Of a stretch of DNA of 34,810 nucleotides, positions 20,768 through 30,432 are shown in pieces. The stretch spans positions 1-34,810 of the forward strand of contig CALFSK010000037.1 in assembly GCA_937916845.1 (NCBI GenBank), given 5' to 3'. Position 1 is the stretch's first letter. Each line of letters starts with the position of its first letter. The notes beneath the pieces were generated by a model, which was not told where the DNA came from, ran no database searches, and was given only the letters and a program-made list of their open reading frames with translations. The position numbers were made by a program, and so were the translations under genes. Source of the stretch: an uncultured Lactobacillus sp. (lineage in GTDB: Bacteria; Bacillota; Bacilli; Lactobacillales; Lactobacillaceae).

Positions 20768-23700
20768 ATGTTAATGGGTAACGATCAGAAGGTTCATTTT
20801 AGAATGTACAAAAGTGGTAAAACTTGGTTAGTGGCAGGCGTAGTCGCATTGGTATTGCCAGTTGTGGGGTTGACTGGGCAAGCAGCGACGGCCGATTCTA
20901 AGCCGGATACCACACAGGCAACGAAGGTCACTAGTGGCAAGACGACGGCTGAAAAGACGGTCACTTTGCAGGGGACAGACGTTAAGGCGCCAGCAAAGCC
21001 AGCCAGTCCAAAGGTGGTAGCGCCGGCTAATGTTAAGCCGGAAGCAAAAGCTGCTGCTAAGCCAGTGGATAAAGTCGCGCCTAAGGAAAGTGAGCAACCC
21101 AAAACACCACTGGAAACGCCTAAAGAACAACCTAGCGACAGTCAGCAGGTTGCTTCCAAGTCGGACAGTTCGGTATCAAAGGCCAGTGAGTTGAAACCAG
21201 TGGCACCAACTGCGCCGACTAAACCAACGTTACCAACGGATTCGGACACAAGTAAGGTAACGGTCAGCCCAAAGCCAGCTACTTCGGCACCCGCCACTCC
21301 TGTAGCCAAGGCGCCAGTAACGCAACCAGATGCAGCCGCTACGCCTGAGAAGTTAGCACCTAAAACACCAGTAAGTACGAGTGAAATACCTGTCGTTAAA
21401 CCAGTACCACGGGCGGTGACAACCAAAGCGGAACAGCCGGATGTTGATCCGAACCAGGTAGATCAGCAATTACACCCTGCAACGGATTACGCAGATTATC
21501 ACCGAGAGGATAATCTGTCTAGTGGGCAGTTTGGGACTAGTGAATATTGGGTCGACACTAATCATGTATTACATATTGGGGCTGGTCAATTTGCCAATAC
21601 TGGTCGTTATGTAGCGGCAAATCCAGAGGATATTGATCAAGTAGGCCATTTAAATGAAAGCTCTCCATGGGGTGAAGGGGCTGCAAATGTGCTTAGTATC
21701 AAGTTTGAGGGAAAGGCAGTAGCTAATTCAGATGCGTCAGGATTGTTTGCAGACATGTTTTCTTTAGAAACAATTGATAACCTTAGTCAACTGGATACTA
21801 GTCAAGTGACAACTATGATGTATATGTTTTCTCGTGACTTAAGTTTAAAAGCGCTAGATTTGACGGGGCTTAGCACAAGTAAGGTTACAAATATGCAGAA
21901 TATGGTTTTTGGACTGTATTCGCTAACAAGTTTAGATTTAACGCCACTTGATACGAGTCAGGTCACTTCGATGGCTGGTATGGTTGGGGGTAATATTAAT
22001 TTGACCCAACTTAATGTATCAAATCTGAATACCAGCAAGGTAGTCGACATGGCCGGGTTATTTATGATGGATAGAAATATTAGTACGCTAGATTTGTCGA
22101 ACTTTGATACAAGTCAAGTTCGAGATATGTCGTCAATGTTTAGTGGTATGGACGACTTAGGTGACTTAAACTTGTCGAGCTTTAATACGAAAAATGTCAA
22201 AGATATGACTGAAATGTTTGGGGAAACTGGCGCTGACAAAATGATTACAATCAATCTTGGCAAGTTTGATATGAATAATGTGGACCATCTCCCTCATATC
22301 TTAGATACAACGCCGCTAAGAATTACACTAGGACCCAATACCAGATTAACGTTAGATGCGACTTACATGGATGAGCACGGTGACCTAGTTCAGCCTCAAC
22401 CAGCTGGATTGGATACGTTTTCGAAGGACGAGCCTCATAACGGGGACTGGTACACGGGCAAGTGGTTCGATACGAAGACACACCAAGTTTATAACACTGA
22501 TCAGCTGGTTGCGATGTACGCTACCATTGGGAATAATCCAACTGCAACTTATCAACAACAAACTAATTTAGAAGTTAAAGATAGCGTCATTCATCTAAAG
22601 GGAACCTGGAAAGCAAGTGATAACTTTGTCAGTGCGACCGACGTAGATGGTGGTGACGTAGCAGTTGATAATCCACTGATTACTATCAGCAATCAGCCAA
22701 ATACGCAACAGTTGGGAAAACAGATTGTTACTTATGCTTTTGTGAATGCGGATAAGAATGTCGCCACCCGGCAAGCACAAGTGGTGGTCACAGGAATTGC
22801 GCTTCATGATTTTAGTAAACAGATTAGCACGACCTCGACCTGGGCGCCTCGCGATAACGTCAAACTAGCAGTTGATGCGCAAGGAAATCCAGTCGCTGCC
22901 AGTGCAATTGTTATGACCATTGTTAATAGCCAAGGCCAGACGGTGACTAATTTTCAAACACCCGGAGTTTATCTAATTCATTACCAGATTGGTGACGATT
23001 TGGCTAGTCGGGTCACGATTCCGTTAACGGTTTATAGCCTGGCAGCAGTCACTGGTAAGAATAGTGCAATTAACTTGGGAACAACTTGGCATCCTAGCGA
23101 TAATTTCAGTGCGATTGATGAAAACGGTCACCCATTAACGGTCACCTCACCCGGTGTTAGCGTTAAGGGTCAACCCAACGTTAACGTTCCCGGTAGTTAC
23201 CAAGTCACGTATAACTATGTTGATGCGTCTGGCTATGCTGTCAGCCAAGTTCTCACGGTAACGGTGGCAGGCATTCAATTAAAACAGCAAAATGTAGAAG
23301 CAATCACAACCGATAATTGGCAACCGGCAACGAATTTACAGGGTGCGGTTAACGCTGAAGGTAAAAGCTTAAGTGCAGCGGACTTACAAATCGTGACGAC
23401 CGCGTTAGGTCAAGGACGCACGGCTGGCAACGCGTCGTTGACGGTGCCTGGCACCTACTTGGTCACTTATCGGTTTAATGATCGGTTAGGAACCCATCAA
23501 GTTCAAACCCAAGTGAAAATTATTAGTAAAGCAAGCGTGGTTGCACATGATCAAAAGGTTCAGGTTGGCGCAACTTGGCAACCACAGGCTGGGTTCGTCA
23601 GTGCGACTGATGAGCATGGGCGGACGTTGCCGTTGGACCAAATCAAGGTTACAGGGGATGTCGATACGCACCGTGCTGGGCGTTATTTAGTGCAATATTC

Positions 23701-24169
23701 GTATACGGACGCCGCCGGTAATCAAACTAGCCAAGCTACCTTTGTCACGGTATTTGACCCTGATACTGACGTTGATTCAGGCGGTAGTGATGGCAACCAA
23801 GGCGGTAGCAATCCGGGCGGTGACCATAACGTCGGTGGTGGCAACGGCAATCAAGGTGGTAATAACTCAGGCGGTGACCATAATTTAGGTAATGGTAATG
23901 GCAACCAAGGTGAGCCTAATCCAGATGGTAACCATGATTGGAACGGTGGTTACCAGCCACAACAACCGGATTTGAATGAGGATGGTCATCAGCCGACGAC
24001 CCCCGTTTTGACCCGGCCTCAACCAAGCCAGCCTGCTTTGGCATCTAAACCAGCCAGTCTGCCCCAAACCGGCGAGACTGATAGCCATGAAGCTGGTGTC
24101 CTCATTGGTTTAACCGGACTAGTTGTTAGTGGTTACTTGGCGCTAGCCGGTCGTTTAAAGCGACACTAA
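20768..24169 (+). CDS. LPQTG-anchored BspA-like surface protein with Ig-like domains
   Basis: Cell-wall surface protein of 1,133 residues, probably an adhesin; the ligand is unknown. The signal peptide is of the KxYKxGKxW type (MYKSGKTWLVAGVVALVLP, residues about 15-33), with cleavage likely near QAATAD. Residues about 45-235 are a Pro/Lys/Thr/Ala-rich stalk. Residues about 330-510 carry six or seven DUF285 (BspA-like) repeats of the form LDTSQVTTM..MF. Residues about 600-995 hold five Ig-like modules, alternate ones with ISTTSTW or TTDNW openings. A Gly/Asn/Asp-rich linker follows, then LPQTG (from residue 1098), a hydrophobic segment and RLKRH. AGGGGG at 20755-20760 selects ATG 20768. It is a paralogue of the minus-strand gene at 30979. 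It is transcribed alone and converges on the baeRF gene. Confidence 0.93.
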   Translation: MLMGNDQKVHFRMYKSGKTWLVAGVVALVLPVVGLTGQAATADSKPDTTQATKVTSGKTTAEKTVTLQGTDVKAPAKPASPKVVAPANVKPEAKAAAKPVDKVAPKESEQPKTPLETPKEQPSDSQQVASKSDSSVSKASELKPVAPTAPTKPTLPTDSDTSKVTVSPKPATSAPATPVAKAPVTQPDAAATPEKLAPKTPVSTSEIPVVKPVPRAVTTKAEQPDVDPNQVDQQLHPATDYADYHREDNLSSGQFGTSEYWVDTNHVLHIGAGQFANTGRYVAANPEDIDQVGHLNESSPWGEGAANVLSIKFEGKAVANSDASGLFADMFSLETIDNLSQLDTSQVTTMMYMFSRDLSLKALDLTGLSTSKVTNMQNMVFGLYSLTSLDLTPLDTSQVTSMAGMVGGNINLTQLNVSNLNTSKVVDMAGLFMMDRNISTLDLSNFDTSQVRDMSSMFSGMDDLGDLNLSSFNTKNVKDMTEMFGETGADKMITINLGKFDMNNVDHLPHILDTTPLRITLGPNTRLTLDATYMDEHGDLVQPQPAGLDTFSKDEPHNGDWYTGKWFDTKTHQVYNTDQLVAMYATIGNNPTATYQQQTNLEVKDSVIHLKGTWKASDNFVSATDVDGGDVAVDNPLITISNQPNTQQLGKQIVTYAFVNADKNVATRQAQVVVTGIALHDFSKQISTTSTWAPRDNVKLAVDAQGNPVAASAIVMTIVNSQGQTVTNFQTPGVYLIHYQIGDDLASRVTIPLTVYSLAAVTGKNSAINLGTTWHPSDNFSAIDENGHPLTVTSPGVSVKGQPNVNVPGSYQVTYNYVDASGYAVSQVLTVTVAGIQLKQQNVEAITTDNWQPATNLQGAVNAEGKSLSAADLQIVTTALGQGRTAGNASLTVPGTYLVTYRFNDRLGTHQVQTQVKIISKASVVAHDQKVQVGATWQPQAGFVSATDEHGRTLPLDQIKVTGDVDTHRAGRYLVQYSYTDAAGNQTSQATFVTVFDPDTDVDSGGSDGNQGGSNPGGDHNVGGGNGNQGGNNSGGDHNLGNGNGNQGEPNPDGNHDWNGGYQPQQPDLNEDGHQPTTPVLTRPQPSQPALASKPASLPQTGETDSHEAGVLIGLTGLVVSGYLALAGRLKRH

Positions 24170-24197
24170 TCAGACTAATTTAGTTAATCATTAATCA

Positions 24198-24251
24198 AAT
24201 AGCACGTCATAAGCAGGCCTACAAGTAGTAGGGGACTTATGACGTGCTATT
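24198..24251. terminator. Long hairpin between convergent genes
   Basis: A perfect 16-bp stem (24198-24213 with 24236-24251) enclosing a small inner hairpin (24218-24222 with 24228-24232). AT-rich flanks lie on both sides but there is no long T run. It probably ends both the adhesin and the minus-strand baeRF gene. Confidence 0.7.
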
Positions 24252-24286
24252 AATTAATTGGAATAAGATTGTTTCGGAACGGTCAG

Positions 24287-25423
24287 TTAGTAGCGCAGTA
24301 ACGCTAAGGCACCAGTGTTAGTTGGCATCCTGTCGGCGGGGATGATTCGTACCTGCCCGTTTTTAGCCATCACAACGTCAACTAAATCGTCGATGAGGTT
24401 ATCCGGCTGTGCAATTGGATCGTCTAGTAGAACTTCAGTTGACGGTAAGGTGCCGGCAACGTTGGCGGAACTCGCCACAATCAACATTTCAATGCGGCCA
24501 CTTAAAGCGGGCTTGATCATGCCGAACGGATCACTGAGGGCTAACTGCTTGGACTGGGCCTTATCGTAGCGGTCTAACATGATATCCGCCAGCTGTGTAT
24601 GCCACTTAGTTTGAATGGCTTCAGTAGCCGTCTGAATCGCGCCTAACGATAAGTTCTTAGGTGACTTTGGAATGCTAAGATATTCGGACAAGTACGGATT
24701 CTTGTTAATTTGACGGAAGAGCGACTGGTTATGTGGCAAGCCCATCAAAATTAACGGTCGTTGCGTTGTCCGGGAATAGTCCTGCATGTACTGTGCGACT
24801 TGTTGGTAGTAGTTTTTTTGATCGATTTCACGTTCTTCGGCCTTAGCGTTATGGCCGTGGTAGTTTGCACCATGAACGGGACTGGAGTTGAAGTTTAAGT
24901 CACCACCGCGTTTTTCAGTGCCCAGTGTATCTTGTAACGTTGTGGGCGCTTCTGATGGTAAATCTACGATGGTAAAGTTGCCCTGACGCTGTTGATACAT
25001 CATCAGTGAGTCTTCGTTTAAGGCTAGTAAGTCAAAGTCAAATTCGTGTTGCCGGTCGGCTAAGATGGGCCGAATGGCGGGCATACTGTTGACAATGACT
25101 TGGTTATCAGTCGGGTACTGCAGGTCAAAAATCATGACTTGTTCCTCGTTAGCAATTAAGCCCGTCTGTGGCCCGGTATGTTGTAACCAAAAGTCATTAT
25201 CACTGATGAGGCGTTCAAATTGTTCGCGAAACGGCTGAAAACTGACACTAGGAAAGCGTTGGGCCAACTGGGTGCGTGCTTCGTTAACCAGCTGCTTAAA
25301 TTCCAAGCGTTGCCGGTTTAAATCATTCAGTACTGCCGCGGTATTCAGATAGATGGCGATGAATGGGCCAGCATCACGCTGTGCCATTAATTGGGTGAGA
25401 TCGTTTTTTACCATGGTATCCAT
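24287..25423 (-). CDS. baeRF-family protein (bacterial homologue of archaeo-eukaryotic release factor eRF1)
   Basis: A cytoplasmic protein of 378 residues. The C-terminal end (GRIEMLIVASSANVAGTL, then NGQVRIIPADRMPTNTGALALLRY) has the typical eRF1 domain 3-like finish of baeRF proteins. The middle part (RPLILMGLPHNQSLFRQI, about residues 225-245) resembles the domain 2-like fold. The N-terminal part starts VKNDLTQLMAQRDAGPFIAIYLNT. The family is predicted from comparative genomics to act on ribosomes or RNA; no reaction is established. I cannot decide the numbered subfamily. The start is ATG 25423 after AAAGTAGG; ATG 25414 is an alternative. It stands alone, divergent from the sortase gene. 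Confidence 0.75.
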   Translation of the reverse strand: MDTMVKNDLTQLMAQRDAGPFIAIYLNTAAVLNDLNRQRLEFKQLVNEARTQLAQRFPSVSFQPFREQFERLISDNDFWLQHTGPQTGLIANEEQVMIFDLQYPTDNQVIVNSMPAIRPILADRQHEFDFDLLALNEDSLMMYQQRQGNFTIVDLPSEAPTTLQDTLGTEKRGGDLNFNSSPVHGANYHGHNAKAEEREIDQKNYYQQVAQYMQDYSRTTQRPLILMGLPHNQSLFRQINKNPYLSEYLSIPKSPKNLSLGAIQTATEAIQTKWHTQLADIMLDRYDKAQSKQLALSDPFGMIKPALSGRIEMLIVASSANVAGTLPSTEVLLDDPIAQPDNLIDDLVDVVMAKNGQVRIIPADRMPTNTGALALLRY

Positions 25424-25515
25424 AGGTCCAACCTACTTTCTTTATTTGATAAATCTAGCATAACAAAAATTATATTGATTACGCAAGTGTTATGACTACG
25501 ATAAGATAAAATTAA

Positions 25516-25531
25516 TTAAAAGCGCTTTTTC
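25516..25531. promoter_or_regulatory. Palindromic site, possible cre box, between baeRF and srtA
   Basis: AAAAGCGCTTTT at 25518-25529 is a perfect 12-bp palindrome with the GCGC centre of strong cre sites. It lies in the divergent promoter region. The outer TG and CA of the consensus are missing, so the call is weak. Confidence 0.3.
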
Positions 25532-25621
25532 GAATTCGGTGCTTTCTTCTATCGACTAATTAAGGTATATTTACGGTAGACGTCTTAAATAGTTGACGTT
25601 AAACATATGGGAGGCACGGTT

Positions 25622-26326
25622 ATGCAATCAAAAAAGCATCCCGCTTTAAAGTGGTTAGGTCGGGGATTGTTCGTTGTATTAATTGCAATATCATTAGCAC
25701 TGATTTTTAATGAACAGATTAAAAGCTGGTTAGTTAGTTCCTATTCACCAACGGTTACGGCTAAATCAGTTAAACAAAACGCTAAGAAGAAGAGTAACTT
25801 TGACTTCTCTAAAGTGAAGTCGCTAGATTTTCAGACGGTCGCTAAGGCCCGAATGAATAAGAACGCGATTCACGTGATTGGTTCGATTGCGATTCCGTCG
25901 GTTGATTTATACTTGCCGATTGGGAACGGCGTAAGTAACGAAACCTTGGCACTGGCGGCCGGAACGATGAAGGCTGATCAGGAGATGGGAAAAGGCAACT
26001 ACGCATTGGCTGGTCACCACATGATTAAGCACGGCGCGCTCTTTAGCCCACTCTATTACAAGAGTAAGGTAGGTCAGATGATCTATTTGTCCGATGCCAA
26101 ACACATTTATGCTTATAAGACGAGTAAGCGGACCTTTATTAAGGCAACCGACGTGCAGGTCATTGATGACGTGCCGGGCAAAAATTTAGTCACGCTGATT
26201 ACTTGTGATAAGACGGGTGCGGGGCGCCTAATGATTCAAGGGACCTACGTTCAAAAATGGGCCTTTAAGCAAGCACCGGATAGCGTTCAAAAATCGTTTG
26301 CAAGTCATTTCAATAACAAATATTAA
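25622..26326 (+). CDS. srtA: Class A sortase
   Basis: Membrane-bound transpeptidase that cuts LPxTG-type signals between Thr and Gly and joins the protein to peptidoglycan precursor. It has 234 residues. An N-terminal signal anchor (about 16-32, GLFVVLIAISLALIF) is followed by the catalytic domain. The catalytic triad is visible: His132 (ALAGHHM), Cys195 (TLITCDKTGAG) and Arg202 (GRLMIQG). ATG 25622 is chosen because GGGAGG at 25609-25614 precedes it; the frame's earlier ATG at 25607 overlaps that site. Three LPQTG substrates lie in this window, so this enzyme is a likely anchor for them, as the housekeeping sortase is for most such proteins. It is followed by lemA after about 107 bases. Confidence 0.95.
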   Translation: MQSKKHPALKWLGRGLFVVLIAISLALIFNEQIKSWLVSSYSPTVTAKSVKQNAKKKSNFDFSKVKSLDFQTVAKARMNKNAIHVIGSIAIPSVDLYLPIGNGVSNETLALAAGTMKADQEMGKGNYALAGHHMIKHGALFSPLYYKSKVGQMIYLSDAKHIYAYKTSKRTFIKATDVQVIDDVPGKNLVTLITCDKTGAGRLMIQGTYVQKWAFKQAPDSVQKSFASHFNNKY

Positions 26327-26433
26327 CAATATTACATTTAATCTGAATAGTGTTCTCGGCTCAGTTTTCAAGGTACAATGTAAGTAATTGATATTCTGTG
26401 TCAGTAGATTTTTTTTAGAGGAGGCCTCACTTG

Positions 26434-26994
26434 ATGGTAGGTTTAATTATTATTGCTGTTATCCTAGTCCTGATTGCGATTTACGTCGTTATCTATAACG
26501 GTTTGGTCAAGTCCCGGATGTACACCCAGGAAGCTTGGAGTCAGATCGATGTCCAACTTAAACGGCGGACGGATTTAATTCCTAACTTGGTTAATACCGT
26601 AAAGGGCTATGCGAAACACGAAAAAAGCACGTTAGAACAAGTGGTGGCCTTACGGAACCAGTTAACGCAAGTTCCTAGCGGTGACCATGAACAAGCAATG
26701 AAGGTTTCGGACCAATTAACGAATTCATTGAAGAGTATCTTTGCGTTAGCTGAAAGCTACCCTGATTTAAAGGCTAACCAAGAATTTAGCAAATTGATGG
26801 AAGAATTAAGCAACACGGAAAATAAGATTGCTTATTCCCGTCAGTTATTTAACTCTAGTGCAGCTAGCTACAACATGAAGCTACAACAGTTTCCGTCTAA
26901 CTTGGTCGCAGGAATCCACCATTTCCAGAAGGTTGATTTCTTAAGCGTTCCTGAAGCGGAAAAGGAAGCACCTAAAGTTTCTTTTGAAGATTAG
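26434..26994 (+). CDS. lemA: LemA family protein
   Basis: A membrane-anchored protein of 186 residues. It has one N-terminal transmembrane helix (about 2-24, [20 protein letters not shown]), then a long helical domain with the family hallmark [20 protein letters not shown] (residues about 36-55) and [10 protein letters not shown]. The biochemical role is not established; it is commonly next to htpX. AGAGGAGG at 26417-26424 favours ATG 26434 over the TTG one codon earlier. The htpX start follows 11 bases after the stop, so the two form an operon. Confidence 0.95.
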   Translation: MVGLIIIAVILVLIAIYVVIYNGLVKSRMYTQEAWSQIDVQLKRRTDLIPNLVNTVKGYAKHEKSTLEQVVALRNQLTQVPSGDHEQAMKVSDQLTNSLKSIFALAESYPDLKANQEFSKLMEELSNTENKIAYSRQLFNSSAASYNMKLQQFPSNLVAGIHHFQKVDFLSVPEAEKEAPKVSFED

Positions 26995-27005
26995 AGGTTA
27001 TGCCC

Positions 27006-27905
27006 ATGTTATTTGAGCAAATTGCCCGCAATAAGCGGCACACGTTTTACGTGATGGCCGCTTTTGTCGTGTTAGTGGCCATAATTGGGATGGCTATCGG
27101 GTATGTCTTTTTTGACAGCGCGGTTGCTGGGTTAATCATGGCAATCGTCGTCGCTGCCATCTACATGATGATTATGATCGGTCAATCGACTGATGTCGTG
27201 ATGGGGATGAACCACGCGCGTGAATTGCACGGTGAAGATGATGATCCGGAGTTGTGGCACATGGTTGAAGATATGGCCATGGTGGCTAAGGTACCGATGC
27301 CGCGGGTCTTTATTATTGAGGATGAGAGTCCCAATGCGTTTGCGACCGGTAATAATCCTGAACACGCAGCCGTTGCGGTAACGACTGGGATTCAAGCCCG
27401 TTTAAACCGTGAAGAAATGGAAGGCGTCATCGGTCATGAGATGACCCACGTGCGCAATTACGATATTCGTCTACAGACGATTGCGTTAGCGTTAACCGCA
27501 GCCATTAGTTTGCTGGTCAACTGGGGGATGAACGCTTTTTGGTGGGGCGGTGGTCGCCGTCGCCGAGACGATGACCGGGATGGCAACGGTGCGCAACTGT
27601 TGATCATGCTTTTGGCGGTCGTGGTGATTATTTTGGCACCGCTGGCTGCGAGCCTTGTGCAAATGGCACTGTCCCGTAACCGGGAATATTTGGCTGACGC
27701 GGGCAGTGTTGAATTGACCCGGAATCCGTTAGGCTTAATTAACGCCTTAGAAAAAATTGACGATAGTCAACCTATGCAGCAGGCGGATCCAAGTAGTGCC
27801 GCCTTATATATTTCTGACCCGTTTAAGGCTAAAAAGTCGTGGGCGCACTTGTTTGATACCCACCCACCGATGGCTGATCGGATTGAACGATTAAAAAATA
27901 TGTAA
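27006..27905 (+). CDS. htpX: Membrane zinc metalloprotease HtpX
   Basis: An integral membrane M48 peptidase that degrades misfolded membrane proteins. It has 299 residues. Two N-terminal transmembrane helices (about 14-34 and 38-58) precede the catalytic motif HEMTH (His144, Glu145, His148). Further helices lie near 157-175 and 195-222. [10 protein letters not shown] carries the third zinc ligand, Glu. ATG 27006 is preferred since AGAGG (26993-26997) is 8 bases before it; ATG 27000 is too close. It is translated directly after lemA. Confidence 0.95.
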   Translation: MLFEQIARNKRHTFYVMAAFVVLVAIIGMAIGYVFFDSAVAGLIMAIVVAAIYMMIMIGQSTDVVMGMNHARELHGEDDDPELWHMVEDMAMVAKVPMPRVFIIEDESPNAFATGNNPEHAAVAVTTGIQARLNREEMEGVIGHEMTHVRNYDIRLQTIALALTAAISLLVNWGMNAFWWGGGRRRRDDDRDGNGAQLLIMLLAVVVIILAPLAASLVQMALSRNREYLADAGSVELTRNPLGLINALEKIDDSQPMQQADPSSAALYISDPFKAKKSWAHLFDTHPPMADRIERLKNM

Positions 27906-27974
27906 TAAAAGACTGTGATTACTGTAATAACGGATTATAATAAAACTAAATAGACAGTTGAAAGAGTGAGACGG

Positions 27975-28754
27975 TTGCAACGCAGATATATTTACGCCAA
28001 TTTAGAAAAACTTGATAATTTAGTCTTTGCCTATGGAATTGACCAAAGCGATTTTGTGCATGGTATTAAACGTTTACCCGCAAATATAGTCTCGCTAGTC
28101 GGGCTTGACGATGACGAGCACGCCGTTAATGCCCATACTGGATTAAACGTGATCAATGATGAAAACGAAATTCGGCGGTATCTGTTACAAAGCCATTCGT
28201 TGCCAGTTAAGTGGTTGGATTATGATGAAGTGGGGGACCTGGACTTTTTGACCGCAACTGAAATTGCGGAGCTGTTGTACCTCGGTCACATGGATCGTCC
28301 GATTCGTTCACCTTTTAATTATAAGTTACGTAACCACTACGTCTTTTTGGAACAGCGTAATGGTGGTATTAAGGTCTATTTCTACTACATTTCGTCCTTT
28401 AGTCACATCTTAAGTGCGGCGATCGTTCGCCATACGTTGGCCGCTTACCGCGGTCGGCGGATGTTCATGCGTTCGCTTAGTATTCCTAGGGTGCCGGAAG
28501 TCATCTTAAAACAATTGGTGAAGTTGATGCCAGACGGCTTGTTTTTGTACTTTGATCAAGCGATGGTCCGGCAACGCCAATTACTAGTGCCGGTGCATAC
28601 GGAAATGGCTAATAACGATATTGAAGTGTTTGACCCAGCGCGCAGTGAAGATAATTTGCACACGCATAACGTGGCAACGTTAGCTTTCAACCTGGTTTCA
28701 GGTGAATGGGAGCTACAAGTCCATGATCAGACAGCTTTTGAAGATCATTTATAG
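27975..28754 (+). CDS. Conserved-type protein of unknown function between htpX and murF
   Basis: About 259 residues, not recognised. It is soluble, with no signal peptide or clear membrane helix. It is rich in Leu, Arg and Tyr, with segments such as NYKLRNHYVFLEQRNGGIKVYFYYISSF and FYLYFDQAM-like text near 190-200. The start is uncertain: TTG 27975 follows AGAG at normal spacing, while GTG 27966 (three codons earlier) overlaps it. It has TATAAT upstream (27936-27941), so it may have its own promoter. It ends in a hairpin (28765) and sits in an orientation and spacing suggesting a separate unit from murF. Confidence 0.75.
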   Translation: MQRRYIYANLEKLDNLVFAYGIDQSDFVHGIKRLPANIVSLVGLDDDEHAVNAHTGLNVINDENEIRRYLLQSHSLPVKWLDYDEVGDLDFLTATEIAELLYLGHMDRPIRSPFNYKLRNHYVFLEQRNGGIKVYFYYISSFSHILSAAIVRHTLAAYRGRRMFMRSLSIPRVPEVILKQLVKLMPDGLFLYFDQAMVRQRQLLVPVHTEMANNDIEVFDPARSEDNLHTHNVATLAFNLVSGEWELQVHDQTAFEDHL

Positions 28755-28764
28755 TGAAACGGAT

Positions 28765-28800
28765 TAGCGGATGTGGCAATTGTCACGTCCGCTATTTATA
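28765..28800 (+). terminator. Likely terminator before murF
   Basis: A 15-bp self-complementary arm pair (28765-28779 with 28780-28794, two wobble pairs) centred on CAATTG, followed by TTTATA. It lies eleven bases after the preceding stop codon. Confidence 0.7.
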
Positions 28801-28857
28801 TGGATAGGGGTTAGAAATGGCGTATCTACGGGAACCTCACATTCTTTGGCGCTAAAG

Positions 28858-28866
28858 TGGTATAAT
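28858..28866 (+). promoter_or_regulatory. Extended -10 promoter of murF
   Basis: TGGTATAAT, a perfect extended -10, about 108 bases before the murF ATG. The -35 region is weak. Confidence 0.55.
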
Positions 28867-28973
28867 TTTTATGCGCGTAGCTAATTTTAATTTAACTACG
28901 ATTCGAGAAAGTGGAACCTTAGTCAAAATTGGGTTACCCATTATGGGAACCACGAATGGAGAGTTTAATCTAT

Positions 28974-30362
28974 ATGAAGATGCAAGTTACCGAAATTGCC
29001 AAGGCCGTTCAAGCGGTCAATGCCGAACAGGCTTGGCCCGACGTCAACGTGACGGGGGTGGCCTTTGATAGTCGACGGTTACAAGCGGGTGACCTGTTTA
29101 TTCCGCTAGTTGGTGAGAATGATGGGCATCAATTTATTCAAAGTGCAGTCGATAATGGCGCAGTTGCCACACTCTGGGCTAGTGATCACGCGGACAGTGC
29201 GCCTAAAAACTTGCCCGTTATTCTGGTGGCAGATACGTTGAGCGCCTTACAACAACTCGGTCAATATTATTTACAAAAAATCAATCCTAAAGTTGTCGCG
29301 GTTACTGGAAGTAACGGTAAAACGACTACTAAGGATATGATTGCGAGCTTGCTGGGAACGCAATTTAACGTCACTAAAACGCATGCGAACTTCAATAACC
29401 AGATTGGGGTTCCAATTACGCTACTGAGTATGGAACCTAACACCGAAGTAGTCGTTGTGGAAATGGGCATGGATCACTTTGGTGAGTTGGATTTCTTGAG
29501 TCGATTAGTGCAACCAGACGTGGCGGTTATAACCATGATTGGCGAAGCCCACATTGAATTCTTTGGGACCCGTGATAAGATTGCGGACGCTAAGATGGAA
29601 ATTGTTCACGGCTTAAAGGCGGACGGAACGTTCATCTTCAATGGTGATGAACCATTGTTACGGGAACGAGCACAAGAAGTCACCCAGCACCAACGGACGT
29701 TTGGTTTGGATGAAACCAACACGTTAGCAGGAAGCGACGTAGCAACGAGTCGGGCGCAAACCCAGTTCAAAGCCAGTCTATGGCCTGACGAAACGTACAC
29801 GATTCCGATGATGGGGGCGTACAATGTCAATAATGCGTTAGCCGCGTTATTGGTTGCTGATACGTTCCATATTCGGCCAAACGCTGCCCAACAAGCACTC
29901 GCTAGTTTTGTTCCGACAGAAAATCGGACGGAATGGTTGACGGGGAGCAAGGGCGAAGCGATTTTAAGCGATGTCTACAATTCTAATCCAACTGCGGCAC
30001 GGCGGGTTCTAGCAGCTTTTGCTGCGGTACCGGCTAAGGGCAAGCGGATTGCGGTCTTGGGTGACATGTTGGAATTGGGTGAACAATCCGATACGCTCCA
30101 TGTCAGCTTAGCAAGTGAGTTGAATCCAGAAACGATTTCAAGTGTTTACCTGAATGGCCAACACATGCAGGCGCTGGCTGCCACTTTGACTAACAAGTAT
30201 CCAGAAGGTGCGGTGCACTACTACTCAACTGAAGATCAGGATCAATTAATCGCCGCCCTCAAAAACGAAGTACAGGCGGATGACCAAGTGCTACTTAAAG
30301 GTAGTCACGGCATTCATTTGGAAAACGTTTTGACGGCGCTCGAAACGGCAGATCAAGCATAA
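28974..30362 (+). CDS. murF: UDP-N-acetylmuramoyl-tripeptide--D-alanyl-D-alanine ligase
   Basis: Adds D-Ala-D-Ala to the UDP-MurNAc-tripeptide, the last cytoplasmic step of the peptidoglycan precursor. It has 462 residues, the usual length. The N-terminal domain has VAFDSRRLQAGDLFIPLVG (residues about 23-41). The central domain has the ATP loop VTGSNGKTTTK with Lys116. The Mur ligase C-terminal domain carries the segment DVYNSNPTAARRVL. GGAGAG at 28958-28963 supports ATG 28974; ATG 28980 is an alternative. The frame extends upstream to 28929 but without a ribosome binding site. It ends in a strong terminator. A helicase gene often follows murF in lactobacilli, but here the structured elements follow instead. 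Confidence 0.96.
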   Translation: MKMQVTEIAKAVQAVNAEQAWPDVNVTGVAFDSRRLQAGDLFIPLVGENDGHQFIQSAVDNGAVATLWASDHADSAPKNLPVILVADTLSALQQLGQYYLQKINPKVVAVTGSNGKTTTKDMIASLLGTQFNVTKTHANFNNQIGVPITLLSMEPNTEVVVVEMGMDHFGELDFLSRLVQPDVAVITMIGEAHIEFFGTRDKIADAKMEIVHGLKADGTFIFNGDEPLLRERAQEVTQHQRTFGLDETNTLAGSDVATSRAQTQFKASLWPDETYTIPMMGAYNVNNALAALLVADTFHIRPNAAQQALASFVPTENRTEWLTGSKGEAILSDVYNSNPTAARRVLAAFAAVPAKGKRIAVLGDMLELGEQSDTLHVSLASELNPETISSVYLNGQHMQALAATLTNKYPEGAVHYYSTEDQDQLIAALKNEVQADDQVLLKGSHGIHLENVLTALETADQA

Positions 30363-30383
30363 TTATAAAATCAATATCAAAGT

Positions 30384-30428
30384 AAGAGGACTCAAGATTG
30401 TCATCGCAATCTTGAGTCCTCTTTTTTA
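30384..30428 (+). terminator. Intrinsic terminator of murF
   Basis: A perfect 17-bp stem (30384-30400 with 30407-30423), a 6-base loop and a T run to 30427. Confidence 0.96.
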
Positions 30429-30432
30429 GTCC

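Noticed and set aside
28871..29068. 65-codon frame at the murF promoter
   Set aside because: Its ATG is only 5 bases after the -10 box and has no ribosome binding site; it overlaps the murF start in another frame.
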